The notes below the pieces were generated by a model that made no database searches, was not told the origin of the DNA, and saw nothing but the letters and a program-made list of their open reading frames with translations. From positions 1 through 8,045 of the forward strand of contig DATAYA010000352.1 in assembly GCA_036272815.1 (NCBI GenBank): a stretch of DNA of 8,045 bases. The letters are read 5' to 3'. This DNA comes from DATAYA01 sp036272815 (GTDB lineage: Bacteria; Pseudomonadota; Alphaproteobacteria; Acetobacterales; Acetobacteraceae). The position numbers were made by a program, and so were the translations under genes. Each line of letters begins with the position of its first letter. The first letter of the stretch is position 1. Positions 1 through 6,540 of the stretch are shown here, piece after piece.

Positions 1-24
1 GCAAATCGGTAGATGAATCCGGCC

Positions 25-267
25 TCACCGCCGCCGAGCCATTATCATCCGGACGATGTCACCGACCGTCCTGATGTCGTCGATTTCCTGGGATTTCGCC
101 TTGATCCCAAACCGGACCTCGACGGCGCTCAAGAGAAGCACGCATTTGAATGAATCCCACCCGGCAATGTCTTCCAGGCGCATGTCGCGAGCCAGCCTGA
201 GCGCAGGGTCCTCGAAGACGTCGTCGAAGACTTCCCCGAGAAGACCGTAAACGTCCGCATCCGTCAT
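25..267 (-). CDS. stand-alone acyl carrier protein
   Basis: An 80-residue protein with the pattern of a free-standing acyl/peptidyl carrier protein. Known for the family: a serine at the start of helix II receives 4'-phosphopantetheine and tethers acyl or aminoacyl groups as thioesters in the cytoplasm. Seen here: a GWDSF core with candidate Ser39, preceded by acidic helix I (about residues 5-20) and followed by an amphipathic helix (about 40-53) and an EIDDIRTVGDIV segment typical of the ACP C-terminal half. The usual DSL is DSF here. It starts 34 bp after rnd ends on the same strand, so the two are probably co-transcribed. No strong Shine-Dalgarno precedes the ATG. The DNA looks less GC-biased than rnd, which could mean different ancestry. 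Dedicated ACPs of this type often sit beside FkbH-like, ligase or acyltransferase genes; any partner would lie left of the window. The substrate cannot be told. It is unlikely to be the fatty-acid AcpP, which normally has DSLD and sits with fab genes. Confidence 0.85.
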   Translation of the reverse strand: MTDADVYGLLGEVFDDVFEDPALRLARDMRLEDIAGWDSFKCVLLLSAVEVRFGIKAKSQEIDDIRTVGDIVRMIMARRR

Positions 268-301
268 ACTGCTGTCGTCCCGTCCAGGCCGGACATCGCG
301 C

Positions 302-1498
302 TCACCCAGCCGGCACCAGCCGCACCCGCCGCCCGTCGACCGCCAGCGCCATCCGCCCGGCCTTCAGCGCCAGCGCATCCTCGCCGAACACCTCCCGCCG
401 CCAGCCCCGCAGCACCGGAAGATCGGGCGCATCCTCGCCCGCCAGCCGCTCCAGCTCGTCCGCCGAGGCGAGCAGCTTCGGCGCCACGTGATGCCGCTCC
501 CCCTTGGCCGCCAGCAGCACCTTCAGCAGCGCCACCAGCGCCGGCGAAGGCTTCGCCCCGTCCCGGCCCCGCGGCACCTCCGGCAGCGCCGCCTCGGGCA
601 TTGCTAGGGCCGCCGCCACCGCCTCCAGCAGCCCCGCCCCGCTGCGTCCCTCGGCAAACCCGCGCGTCACCCCGCGGGCGCGCGACAGCGCCTCGGCGTC
701 GCGTGGCGCGGTCGCTGCGATCTCCAGCAGCGCCTCGTCGCGCAGCACGCGCTGGCGCGGGATGTCGACGCGCTGTGCCTCGCGCTCGCGCCAGGCGGCG
801 ATGGCGCGCAGCACGCCGAGCATCCGCCGGTTGGCCGTCCGCGGCCGCAGACGCTCCCACATCGTCTCGGGATCGGGCCGATAGGTCGCGGGATCGGCGA
901 GGGCCGCCATCTCCTCCGCCACCCAATCGAGCCGTCCGTCGCGCTCCAGCCGCGTCCGCAGCCGCTCGTAGACGCCGCGCAGATGCGTCACGTCCGCGGC
1001 GGCATAAGCCACCTGCGCCGCCGAGAGCGGCCGCGCCGCCCAGTCGCTGAAGCGGTGCGCCTTGTCGATCTGGCCGCCGGTCAGCGCCGCCACCAGCGCA
1101 TCATAGCCGACCTGGTCGCCGAAGCCCGCCACCATCGCCGCCACTTGGGTGTCGAACAGCGGCTGCGGCACCTGGCCGAAGCGGTAGAGGAAGATCTCGT
1201 TGTCCTGTCGCGCCGCGTGGAACACCTTCAGCACCGCCGGGTCGGCCAGCAGCGCGCCGAGCGGGGCGAGGTCGATCCCCGGCGCCTCGGCGTCGATCAC
1301 CGCGACCTCGTCGGCGCCGCCGAGCTGCACCACGCACAGCTCCGGGAAATAGGTCCGCTCCCGCATGAATTCGGTATCGATGGTGACGAACGGCTCGCCC
1401 CGGAGCCGCCCGCACAGCGCCGCCAGCGCATCGGAGGTTTCGACCAGAGCGGGGGACGGGTACGGGGGCGGGGCATCCGCCCGGAGCGGCCGGGACAT
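302..1498 (-). CDS. rnd: ribonuclease D (3'-5' exoribonuclease)
   Basis: Ribonuclease D trims 3' ends of tRNA precursors and other small RNAs using two metal ions. All DEDDy motifs are visible. Exo I is IDTEFMRERTYFPEL with Asp41 and Glu43. Exo II is FHAARQDNEIF with Asp99. Exo III is YAAADVTHL with Tyr165 and Asp169. An HRDC domain follows at about residues 213-290 (RMLGVLRAIAAWREREA onward), then a second, weaker HRDC-like C-terminal part. The length of 398 aa is close to the roughly 375 aa of the E. coli enzyme, with an extra proline-rich N-terminus of about 18 residues. The ATG at 1498 is taken because it is the first in frame, but no good ribosome binding site precedes it, so the true start could lie slightly downstream near the LVETSDAL segment. 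It is divergent from aspS across a 118-bp spacer and followed by the ACP gene. Identity is firm. Confidence 0.97.
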   Translation of the reverse strand: MSRPLRADAPPPYPSPALVETSDALAALCGRLRGEPFVTIDTEFMRERTYFPELCVVQLGGADEVAVIDAEAPGIDLAPLGALLADPAVLKVFHAARQDNEIFLYRFGQVPQPLFDTQVAAMVAGFGDQVGYDALVAALTGGQIDKAHRFSDWAARPLSAAQVAYAAADVTHLRGVYERLRTRLERDGRLDWVAEEMAALADPATYRPDPETMWERLRPRTANRRMLGVLRAIAAWREREAQRVDIPRQRVLRDEALLEIAATAPRDAEALSRARGVTRGFAEGRSGAGLLEAVAAALAMPEAALPEVPRGRDGAKPSPALVALLKVLLAAKGERHHVAPKLLASADELERLAGEDAPDLPVLRGWRREVFGEDALALKAGRMALAVDGRRVRLVPAG

Positions 1499-1616
1499 GA
1501 CCGGCTTCTACACGGCCCTCCCCCGTCTTGACAGGGGGACCCCTTGACAGGGGGGAACTCCTTGACAGGGGGTGGGGTGGTGGCTTGTCTGCCGCGCCCT
1601 CTCGCGAGCCCGACCC
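1499..1616. promoter_or_regulatory. divergent rnd-aspS promoter region
   Basis: This 118-bp spacer separates two divergent genes and must hold, or overlap, the promoters of both. Three TTGACA hexamers, identical to the sigma70 -35 consensus, read toward aspS at 1528-1533, 1544-1549 and 1562-1567. The third is the most plausible -35 for aspS: a poor -10 match (TTGTCT) lies 17 bp downstream at 1585-1590. The other two have G-runs where a -10 should be. No clear promoter is visible toward rnd, and neither start codon has a strong Shine-Dalgarno. The promoter assignment is inference; the divergent arrangement and the hexamers are seen directly. Confidence 0.45.
1520..1573. repeat. three tandem TTGACA/G-run units
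   Basis: The core CTTGACAGGGGG occurs three times, at 1527-1538, 1543-1554 and 1561-1572, in steps of 16 and 18 bp. Each unit can also fold. The second is CCCCT-TGAC-AGGGG (1540-1553), a 5-bp stem with a 4-base loop. The third forms the same hairpin with one G-U pair (1558-1571). The first pairs CCCCC/GGGGG and GT/AC with a bulged A (1520-1538). The regular spacing and G/C-run flanks resemble short intergenic repeat elements of GC-rich proteobacteria. Whether it is a repeat family, a cluster of operator sites or a duplicated -35 element cannot be told from one copy of the region. Confidence 0.75.
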
Positions 1617-3404
1617 ATGCACGCCTACCGCACCCATGATTGCGGCGCGCTCCGCGCCGCCGACGCCGGTTCCGAAGCCCGCCTCTCCGGCTGGGTGCAC
1701 AGCAAACGCGACCACGGCGGCCTGCTGTTCATCGACCTGCGCGACCATCACGGGATCACCCAGATCGTGTTTCCCGCGGGTTCCTCCGCCTTCGCCGCCG
1801 CCGAAGCGGTGCGGCCGGAGAGCGTGGTGACCGCGACCGGCACCGTGGTCCCGCGGGCGCCGGGCACCGTCAACCCGAAGCTCCCGACCGGCGAGATCGA
1901 GGTGCGCGCCGAGAGTCTCGTCGTGCAGTCGGCGGCCGAGGTGCTGCCGATCCAGGTCGCGGGCGAGGCGCAGTACCCGGACGAGCTGCGGCTGAAATAC
2001 CGCTTCCTCGACCTCCGCCGCGAGCGGGTGCACCGCAACATCATGCTGCGCGCGGGCGTCATCGCCTCGATCCGGCGGCGGATGATCGAGCAGGGTTTTA
2101 CCGAGTTCCAGACGCCGATCCTGACCGCCTCCAGCCCCGAGGGTGCCCGCGATTTCCTGGTGCCGGCGCGACTGCATCCGGGCAGCTTCTACGCCCTGCC
2201 GCAGGCACCGCAGCAGTTCAAGCAATTGCTGATGGTGGCCGGCTTCGACCGCTACTTCCAGATCGCGCCCTGCTTCCGCGACGAGGCGAGCCGCGCGGAC
2301 CGCTCGCCGGGCGAGTTCTACCAGCTCGATTTCGAGATGAGCTTCGTCACGCAGGAGGACGTGTTCGCAGCCATCGAACCCGTCCTCGCCGGCGTGTTCG
2401 AGGAGTTCGCCGCCGGCCGGGCGGTCAGCCCGACGCCCTGGCCGCGCATCGCCTTCGAGACCGCGATGCTGGAGTTCGGCAGCGACAAGCCGGACCTGCG
2501 CAATCCGCTGCGCATCCGCGACGTGACAGCGCATTTCGCCGGCTCCGGCTTCGGCCTGTTCGCCCGGATCGCGGCCGAGGGCGGCACGGTGCGCGCGATC
2601 CCGGCCCCGGGAGCGGCCGGGCAGCCGCGGAGTTTCTTCGACAAGCTCAACGAGTGGGCGCGCGAGCAGGGTGCCGGCGGCCTCGGCTACGTCATCTTCG
2701 AGGCGGCCGGCCCGCGCGGCCCGATCGCGCGCAATCTCGAAGCGGACCGGGCGGAGGCGATCCGCGCGGCCTGCGGCCTCGGGCCCGGCGACGCGGTCTT
2801 CTTCGCCGCCGGCCGCCCGGATGCGGCGGCAAAACTCGCCGGCCTCGTGCGCACCCGGCTCGGCGAGGAACTCGATCTGGTGGAAAAGGCTGCCTTCCGC
2901 TTCTGCTGGGTCACCGACTACCCGATGTACGAACGCAACGAGGAGACCGGGCTGATCGATTTCAGCCACAACCCGTTCTCGATGCCGCAGGGCGGGCTCG
3001 CGGCGCTGGAGACACAGGACCCACTCACCATCAAGGCATTCCAGTACGACATCGTCTGCAACGGCATCGAGCTGTCCTCCGGCGCGATCCGCAATCATCG
3101 GCCCGACATCATGCTGCGCGCCTTCGCGATCGCCGGCTATCCGGCCTCCGAGGTGGAGGCGCGGTTCGGGGGCATGCTGAACGCCTTCCGCTACGGCGCG
3201 CCCCCGCATGGCGGCTCGGCGCCGGGGATCGACCGCATCGTGATGCTGCTCGCCGACGAGCCGAACATCCGCGAGGTGATCGTCTTCCCGCTGAACCAGC
3301 AGGGCGAGGATCTGATGATGGGAGCCCCCGCGCCGGTGCCGCCCGCGCGGCTGAAGGAGCTGTGCCTGCGGGTGGAACTGCCGCCGAAGCCGGCGAAGGG
3401 CTGA
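1617..3404 (+). CDS. aspS: aspartyl-tRNA synthetase, probably non-discriminating
   Basis: This enzyme charges tRNA with aspartate (amino acid + ATP to aminoacyl-tRNA) in the cytoplasm. The product is 595 aa, matching the bacterial class (about 590). Domains in order: N-terminal OB-fold anticodon-binding domain (about 1-105, GWVHSKRDHGGLLFIDLRD), class II catalytic core from about 120, a bacterial GAD-type insertion (about 290-420), then the rest of the core. Seen: SPEGARDFLVP with Glu175, motif 2 FRDEASRADRSPGEF with Arg221 and Glu223, SGAIRNH, and motif 3 GGSAPGIDR with Arg540. His33 and Gly83 appear to match the His31/Gly83 pair linked in Pseudomonas aeruginosa AspRS to relaxed tRNA recognition, so it may also make Asp-tRNA(Asn) for GatCAB; that is inference. 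The ATG at 1617 gives the typical MHxYRTHxCGALR start. An earlier in-frame GTG at 1572 lies inside the repeat and is rejected. The ribosome binding site is weak. Confidence 0.98.
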   Translation: MHAYRTHDCGALRAADAGSEARLSGWVHSKRDHGGLLFIDLRDHHGITQIVFPAGSSAFAAAEAVRPESVVTATGTVVPRAPGTVNPKLPTGEIEVRAESLVVQSAAEVLPIQVAGEAQYPDELRLKYRFLDLRRERVHRNIMLRAGVIASIRRRMIEQGFTEFQTPILTASSPEGARDFLVPARLHPGSFYALPQAPQQFKQLLMVAGFDRYFQIAPCFRDEASRADRSPGEFYQLDFEMSFVTQEDVFAAIEPVLAGVFEEFAAGRAVSPTPWPRIAFETAMLEFGSDKPDLRNPLRIRDVTAHFAGSGFGLFARIAAEGGTVRAIPAPGAAGQPRSFFDKLNEWAREQGAGGLGYVIFEAAGPRGPIARNLEADRAEAIRAACGLGPGDAVFFAAGRPDAAAKLAGLVRTRLGEELDLVEKAAFRFCWVTDYPMYERNEETGLIDFSHNPFSMPQGGLAALETQDPLTIKAFQYDIVCNGIELSSGAIRNHRPDIMLRAFAIAGYPASEVEARFGGMLNAFRYGAPPHGGSAPGIDRIVMLLADEPNIREVIVFPLNQQGEDLMMGAPAPVPPARLKELCLRVELPPKPAKG

Positions 3405-3462
3405 GCGGCGCCTCGCCGGCCGATCGGAAGGGCCGCGGAAGGAGCGCCAGGAGAGCCCTCTT

Positions 3463-3486
3463 GACGCCGATGCCGGGCATGGCGTC
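3463..3486 (+). terminator. hairpin downstream of aspS, possible terminator
   Basis: GACGCC (3463-3468) pairs with GGCGTC (3481-3486), and inside it ATGC pairs with GCAT around a CGG loop, with one bulged G at 3469. It lies 58 bp past the aspS stop. There is no T-tract after it, so intrinsic termination is uncertain. It could instead act with Rho or as an mRNA 3'-end stabiliser. The structure is seen; the role is inferred. Confidence 0.4.
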
Positions 3487-3497
3487 GGCTGGCGTCG

Positions 3498-3515
3498 CGG
3501 CTGCGCGCGCAGCCG
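3498..3515. repeat. 18-bp perfect palindrome before lactonase gene
   Basis: CGGCTGCGCGCGCAGCCG is a perfect inverted repeat. It sits 12 bp after the preceding hairpin and ends 27 bp before the lactonase-family ATG. It could be a second half of an aspS terminator, a dimeric regulator site, or a leader hairpin just upstream of the ribosome binding site. No T-tract follows it. In DNA this GC-rich some such palindromes arise by chance. Confidence 0.5.
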
Positions 3516-3542
3516 GGGAGATGAAGCGGGGGGATCTTTCGA

Positions 3543-4793
3543 ATGTCTAGCCGTGCGACCGATCGCGAAGGCAACGGGGTGACGCGCCGAGGGCTGCTGG
3601 CCGGAACTGCCAGCCTGGCGGCCCTGGCGAGCGTGCCCGCTGCCGCGCAGACCCCGCAGCCGAATTCGCGCCGATCGGCCCTGGCCTATTTCGGCACCTA
3701 CACCTCCCACGCCGTGCACGGCGCGGCGGGACACGGCGAGGGCATCTATCTGATGCGGCTCGACCTCGCGACCGGTGCGCTGCAGCCGGTGAAGACCTAC
3801 CCGGCACCCAGCCCGTCCTGGATCGCGCTCGATCCGCGGCGGCAATTCCTCTACGCGGTCAACGAGATCGAGGATTTCGGCGGCGCCAGGCACGGTTCCG
3901 TCACCGCCTACAGGATCGCGCCCGGCACCGGGGAGCTCACGCAGATCAACGCCGTCAGCTCGCAGGGGGCGGGGCCGGCGCACTGCAGCGTGCATCCGTC
4001 GGGGCGGTTCGTGTTCGTCGCGAATTACGGCGGTGGCAACGTCGCGGTGCTCCCGGTGCAGGCGAATGGCGGCCTCGGCGACGCCGTCGACGTCCAGGCG
4101 GACCAGGGGCCGCCCGGCGCCGGCCGCCCTGCCGATGGCGCGCCGGGCAATTTCTCGATCAGCGACCATAACGGGCCGCACGCCCACATGATCTCGGCCG
4201 ACCCGACCGGGCGGTGGGTGCTGGTCAACGACCTCGGCCTCGATCGCACCTTCGTCTGGCGGCTCGACGGGCAGAGCGGCAAGCTCGTGGCCGGCAACCC
4301 GGCGTTCATCCCGGCCGCCTCCGCCGGCGCCGGGCCACGTCATTTCGGCTGGCATCCGAACGGCCGCATCTTCTACAACCTCTACGAGGAGGCATCGGAA
4401 CTCGCGGTCTATGACTGGGATCCGCGCACCGCGGCGTTGCAGCTGAGGCAGAGGATCTCGAGCCTGCCGCCCGGCTACGCCGGCACCGACTATGCCTCCG
4501 AGCTGGTCATCACGCCGGACGGGCGCTTCGTCTATGCCGGCAACCGGCTGCACAACAGCATCGGCATATTTGCGGTGGCGCCCGACGGCAGCCTGGGCTG
4601 GATCTGGGACCAGTGGACGCGCGGCGACTACACCCGCAACATCGCGCTCGATCCGAGCGGCCGCTTCATGGTCGCCTGCAACCATCGCAGCGACCAGGCG
4701 ACGGTGTTCCGCGTCGATCCCGCGACCGGCGGCCTGCCCTTCACGAACCGCTATATCCCAGTGCCCAGCCCGTCGATGGTCGCGTTTCTCTGA
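3543..4793 (+). CDS. Tat-exported lactonase-family beta-propeller protein
   Basis: A 416-residue member of the lactonase family (PF10282-type seven-bladed propeller, which includes 6-phosphogluconolactonase YbhE/Pgl and carboxymuconate-cyclising enzymes). Repeating blade strands are visible: PSWIALDPRRQFLYAVNE, GAGPAHCSVHPSGRFVFVAN at about residue 143, HAHMISADPTGRWVLVND at about 213, GAGPRHFGWHPNGR at about 261, YASELVITPDGRFVYAGN at about 317 and TRNIALDPSGRFMVACN at about 364. The N-terminus is a twin-arginine signal: TRRGLLAG at residues 14-21, a hydrophobic run, then a likely cut after Ala35 (PAAA-Q). This predicts a folded periplasmic protein, so a role in the cytoplasmic pentose phosphate pathway is unlikely and the substrate is unknown. 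The ATG has GGGGGGA eight bases upstream. A GTG at 3579 would start directly at TRRG and remains possible. It is longer than the E. coli enzyme (331 aa), partly because of the signal and insertions. Confidence 0.93.
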   Translation: MSSRATDREGNGVTRRGLLAGTASLAALASVPAAAQTPQPNSRRSALAYFGTYTSHAVHGAAGHGEGIYLMRLDLATGALQPVKTYPAPSPSWIALDPRRQFLYAVNEIEDFGGARHGSVTAYRIAPGTGELTQINAVSSQGAGPAHCSVHPSGRFVFVANYGGGNVAVLPVQANGGLGDAVDVQADQGPPGAGRPADGAPGNFSISDHNGPHAHMISADPTGRWVLVNDLGLDRTFVWRLDGQSGKLVAGNPAFIPAASAGAGPRHFGWHPNGRIFYNLYEEASELAVYDWDPRTAALQLRQRISSLPPGYAGTDYASELVITPDGRFVYAGNRLHNSIGIFAVAPDGSLGWIWDQWTRGDYTRNIALDPSGRFMVACNHRSDQATVFRVDPATGGLPFTNRYIPVPSPSMVAFL

Positions 4794-4861
4794 GCGGCAT
4801 GCCCGCGCAACTGTACCCACCGGGTCCAATGCGATCATTCTGAGGAGCACCGGCGTTTCCT

Positions 4862-4870
4862 TGCTATAGT
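4862..4870 (+). promoter_or_regulatory. extended -10 promoter of DUF308 gene
   Basis: TGC-TATAGT fits an extended -10 element (TGn followed by a one-mismatch TATAAT) and lies 35 bp before the ATG at 4905, predicting a transcript start near 4877. There is no good -35 at 16-18 bp, which is tolerable for extended -10 promoters. TATA-like sequence is rare in DNA this GC-rich, which makes it stand out. Inference from motif only. Confidence 0.5.
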
Positions 4871-4904
4871 GTCGCGCGACAACCGAGAATCGGGGACAGG
4901 GCGA

Positions 4905-5513
4905 ATGAGCGACATAACCGATCCGGCGGGCGGGAACTGGCGGCCCGGGCTGCCGCGGATCGACGTCATGACGTCGGGGCTGGCGCGCAACTGGTGGGCG
5001 CTCGAGATCCGCGGTGTGATCGCGATCCTGTTCGGGCTCGCGGCGCTGTTTTCCACCTTCACGACCCTGCGCGTGCTCGAACTGGTGTTCGCCGCCTACA
5101 TGCTGGTTGACGGCATCTTTGCCATCGTCGCCGCGATCCGCGCCGTCGCCCATCACGACCGCTGGGGATTGCTGGTACTGGAAGGCGTGATCGGCATCTT
5201 CGCGGGCCTGCTGGCGCTGGTGATCCCGGGTCTTGCGGTGCTGGTGTTCATCACCCTGGTCGCCGTGTGGGCGATCGTCTCGGGAGCGTTTCTCGCCGCC
5301 TCCGCGTTCACCCTGCACGCGGCGCACGGGCGCTGGTGGATGCTGTTCTCGGGCGTGATCTCGATCATCTGGGGTGTCCTGCTCTGGCTGTTTCCGGCGG
5401 CCGGAGCGGTCGTGCTGACCTGGTGGCTCGGCGGCTACGCGATCGTGTTCGGCGCGATGATGATTGGCCTCGGCCTGCGGCTGCGTCGTCGGCACGTCAC
5501 GCCGGCGCCCTGA
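4905..5513 (+). CDS. HdeD/DUF308-family six-helix membrane protein
   Basis: A 202-residue inner-membrane protein. Six hydrophobic segments are visible at about residues 33-52, 57-79, 88-107, 110-133, 146-163 and 166-191, arranged as three repeats of a helix pair, as in the DUF308 short repeat. Typical features are RGVIAILFGLAAL in the first helix, LVDGIFAIVAAI in the second, GLLVLEGVIGIFAGLLALV in the third and WGVLLWLFP in the fifth. The C-terminus is short and arginine-rich (RLRRRHV), fitting the positive-inside rule. E. coli HdeD, the best known member, is linked to acid resistance; the molecular activity of the family is not established, so I give no gene symbol. The ATG at 4905 is preferred over an in-frame GTG at 4869 because that GTG falls within a probable -10 element and a GGGGACAGGG purine run lies just before the ATG. 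It seems to be transcribed alone: promoter in front, hairpin behind. Confidence 0.9.
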   Translation: MSDITDPAGGNWRPGLPRIDVMTSGLARNWWALEIRGVIAILFGLAALFSTFTTLRVLELVFAAYMLVDGIFAIVAAIRAVAHHDRWGLLVLEGVIGIFAGLLALVIPGLAVLVFITLVAVWAIVSGAFLAASAFTLHAAHGRWWMLFSGVISIIWGVLLWLFPAAGAVVLTWWLGGYAIVFGAMMIGLGLRLRRRHVTPAP

Positions 5514-5532
5514 ACCGGGGCCCTGGACGCAA

Positions 5533-5567
5533 CCCGCCGGACCGTCCCCACTGGCGCATCCGGCGGG
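5533..5567 (+). terminator. 9-bp stem hairpin after DUF308 gene
   Basis: CCCGCCGGA (5533-5541) is perfectly complementary to TCCGGCGGG (5559-5567) around a 17-base loop, starting 20 bp after the stop codon. The only following pyrimidine stretch is GCTTCC, so it is a poor classical intrinsic terminator. The position between two same-strand genes suggests it ends or attenuates the DUF308 transcript. The stem is seen; the function is inferred. Confidence 0.45.
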
Positions 5568-5613
5568 GCTTCCGTATGTCGGGTGGCGTGCCCTGCCCCG
5601 GAGAGTGAAGCCG

Positions 5614-6501
5614 ATGCCCCGCCCGCCCGCGATCCTGGCCGCCCTGCTGCTCTGCGTCCCCGTGCTGTGCGCGATGCCGGCCAGCCGCGCCGCCGCCATC
5701 GGCACCACCGGGAGCGCCGGGACCGCCGCCGCGCCTGGCGGCTCCGCGCCGCCGCCGGCCAGCGCGATCGAAAACGCCGCCGCACGGCTGACCGGACAGG
5801 ACGCGACCTACACGCTGCAACTGGAGCGCGCCCACGGCAACGTCATCGGCGCGACCGGCACCATGACCTACAAGGTCGAAGACGTCTGCCACGCCTGGGC
5901 GAGCCAGCAGCGGCTGGAGATGACCCTCAGCAACAACGACGGCACGGACGTCAAGACGATCTCCGACTACGCCACCTGGGAGAGCAAGGACGGCCGCCAG
6001 ATGAACTTCCACCTGCGCCAGACCACCGACGGCGCGGTGACCGAGGAAGTGGACGGCACCGCCAGCCTCGCCCGCCTCGGCGGTCCCGGCGTGGTCCATT
6101 ACACGCAGCCGAAGCCGGAAGTCGTTACTCTGCCAGCCGGCACCCTGCTGCCGACCACGCACACCGCCATGATCATCGCCGCCGCCGAGGCCGGGCAGCA
6201 TTTCGTCGCCGTGCCGCTGTTCGACGGCACCGGCACCGACGGCGCGCAGGACACGTTCGTGCTGATCGAGGGCTGGAACAAGCCGAAGCCGGTCGCCTTC
6301 GCCGCCCTCTCGCCGCAGCCGAGCGGGCATGTCCACGTCGCCTTCTTCAGCCGCAAGCCGGGCACGCTGATGCCGGATTACGAGGTGGGGATGCGCTATT
6401 GGCAGGGCGGCGTCGCCAACGCGCTGCGCATGGATTTCGGCGATTTCGTAATGGACGGGACGCTCAAGACGCTCAGCGTGCCATCCTCCCCGCACTGCTG
6501 A
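5614..6501 (+). CDS. EipB-like (DUF1849) periplasmic envelope-integrity protein
   Basis: A 295-residue secreted protein of the DUF1849/EipB type. Known: Brucella EipB is a periplasmic beta-rich (spiral) protein needed for cell-envelope integrity, with a conserved disulfide between a cysteine near the N-terminal third and one near the C-terminus. Seen here: a Sec signal (MPRPPAILAALLLCVPVLCA, likely cut after about Ala28), an Ala/Gly/Pro-rich linker to about residue 50, and a beta-rich domain beginning ATYTLQLERAHGNVIGATG. Further motifs are MTYKVEDVCHAW with Cys92, SDYATWESKDGRQMNF, LPAGTLLPTTHTAMII and DGTLKTLSVPSSPHC, whose Cys295 is the very last residue. Cys92-Cys295 match the expected disulfide pair. 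The ATG at 5614 is chosen because GGAGAG lies eight bases upstream and the signal peptide begins right there; an in-frame GTG at 5605 and longer in-frame starts back to 5464 overlap the previous gene. The partner and exact biochemical role are unknown even in the family. Confidence 0.9.
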   Translation: MPRPPAILAALLLCVPVLCAMPASRAAAIGTTGSAGTAAAPGGSAPPPASAIENAAARLTGQDATYTLQLERAHGNVIGATGTMTYKVEDVCHAWASQQRLEMTLSNNDGTDVKTISDYATWESKDGRQMNFHLRQTTDGAVTEEVDGTASLARLGGPGVVHYTQPKPEVVTLPAGTLLPTTHTAMIIAAAEAGQHFVAVPLFDGTGTDGAQDTFVLIEGWNKPKPVAFAALSPQPSGHVHVAFFSRKPGTLMPDYEVGMRYWQGGVANALRMDFGDFVMDGTLKTLSVPSSPHC

Positions 6502-6540
6502 TCCACGCCCGCTTGCGCGAACTCCGCCAGGCCGGTCGCG

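Noticed and set aside
264..926. A 220-codon minus-strand frame inside rnd, ending at the ACP start
   Set aside because: Gly/Ala/Arg low-complexity shadow of rnd. The overlap of its stop with the ACP ATG seems accidental.
1520..1573. CRISPR array
   Set aside because: Units are only about 12 bp with 4-6 bp between them, far below CRISPR repeat and spacer sizes, and no cas genes are present.
1572..1616. N-terminal extension of AspRS from an in-frame GTG
   Set aside because: It would begin inside the repeat array and add residues not found in the family. The ATG at 1617 gives the standard AspRS N-terminus.
1640..3550. A 636-codon plus-strand frame overlapping aspS
   Set aside because: Arg/Pro-rich shadow of aspS in another frame with no recognisable motif. 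Its tail across the aspS-lactonase spacer could encode about 26 residues from 3471, but that has no support.
1101..5708. A 1535-codon open frame on the minus strand, running antisense through aspS, the lactonase and the DUF308 gene
   Set aside because: Its translation is low-complexity Arg/Ala/Gly/Asp/His-rich text with no domain, and it overlaps several confidently identified genes plus part of rnd in another frame. In very GC-rich DNA the frame complementary to GC-biased third positions often lacks stops.
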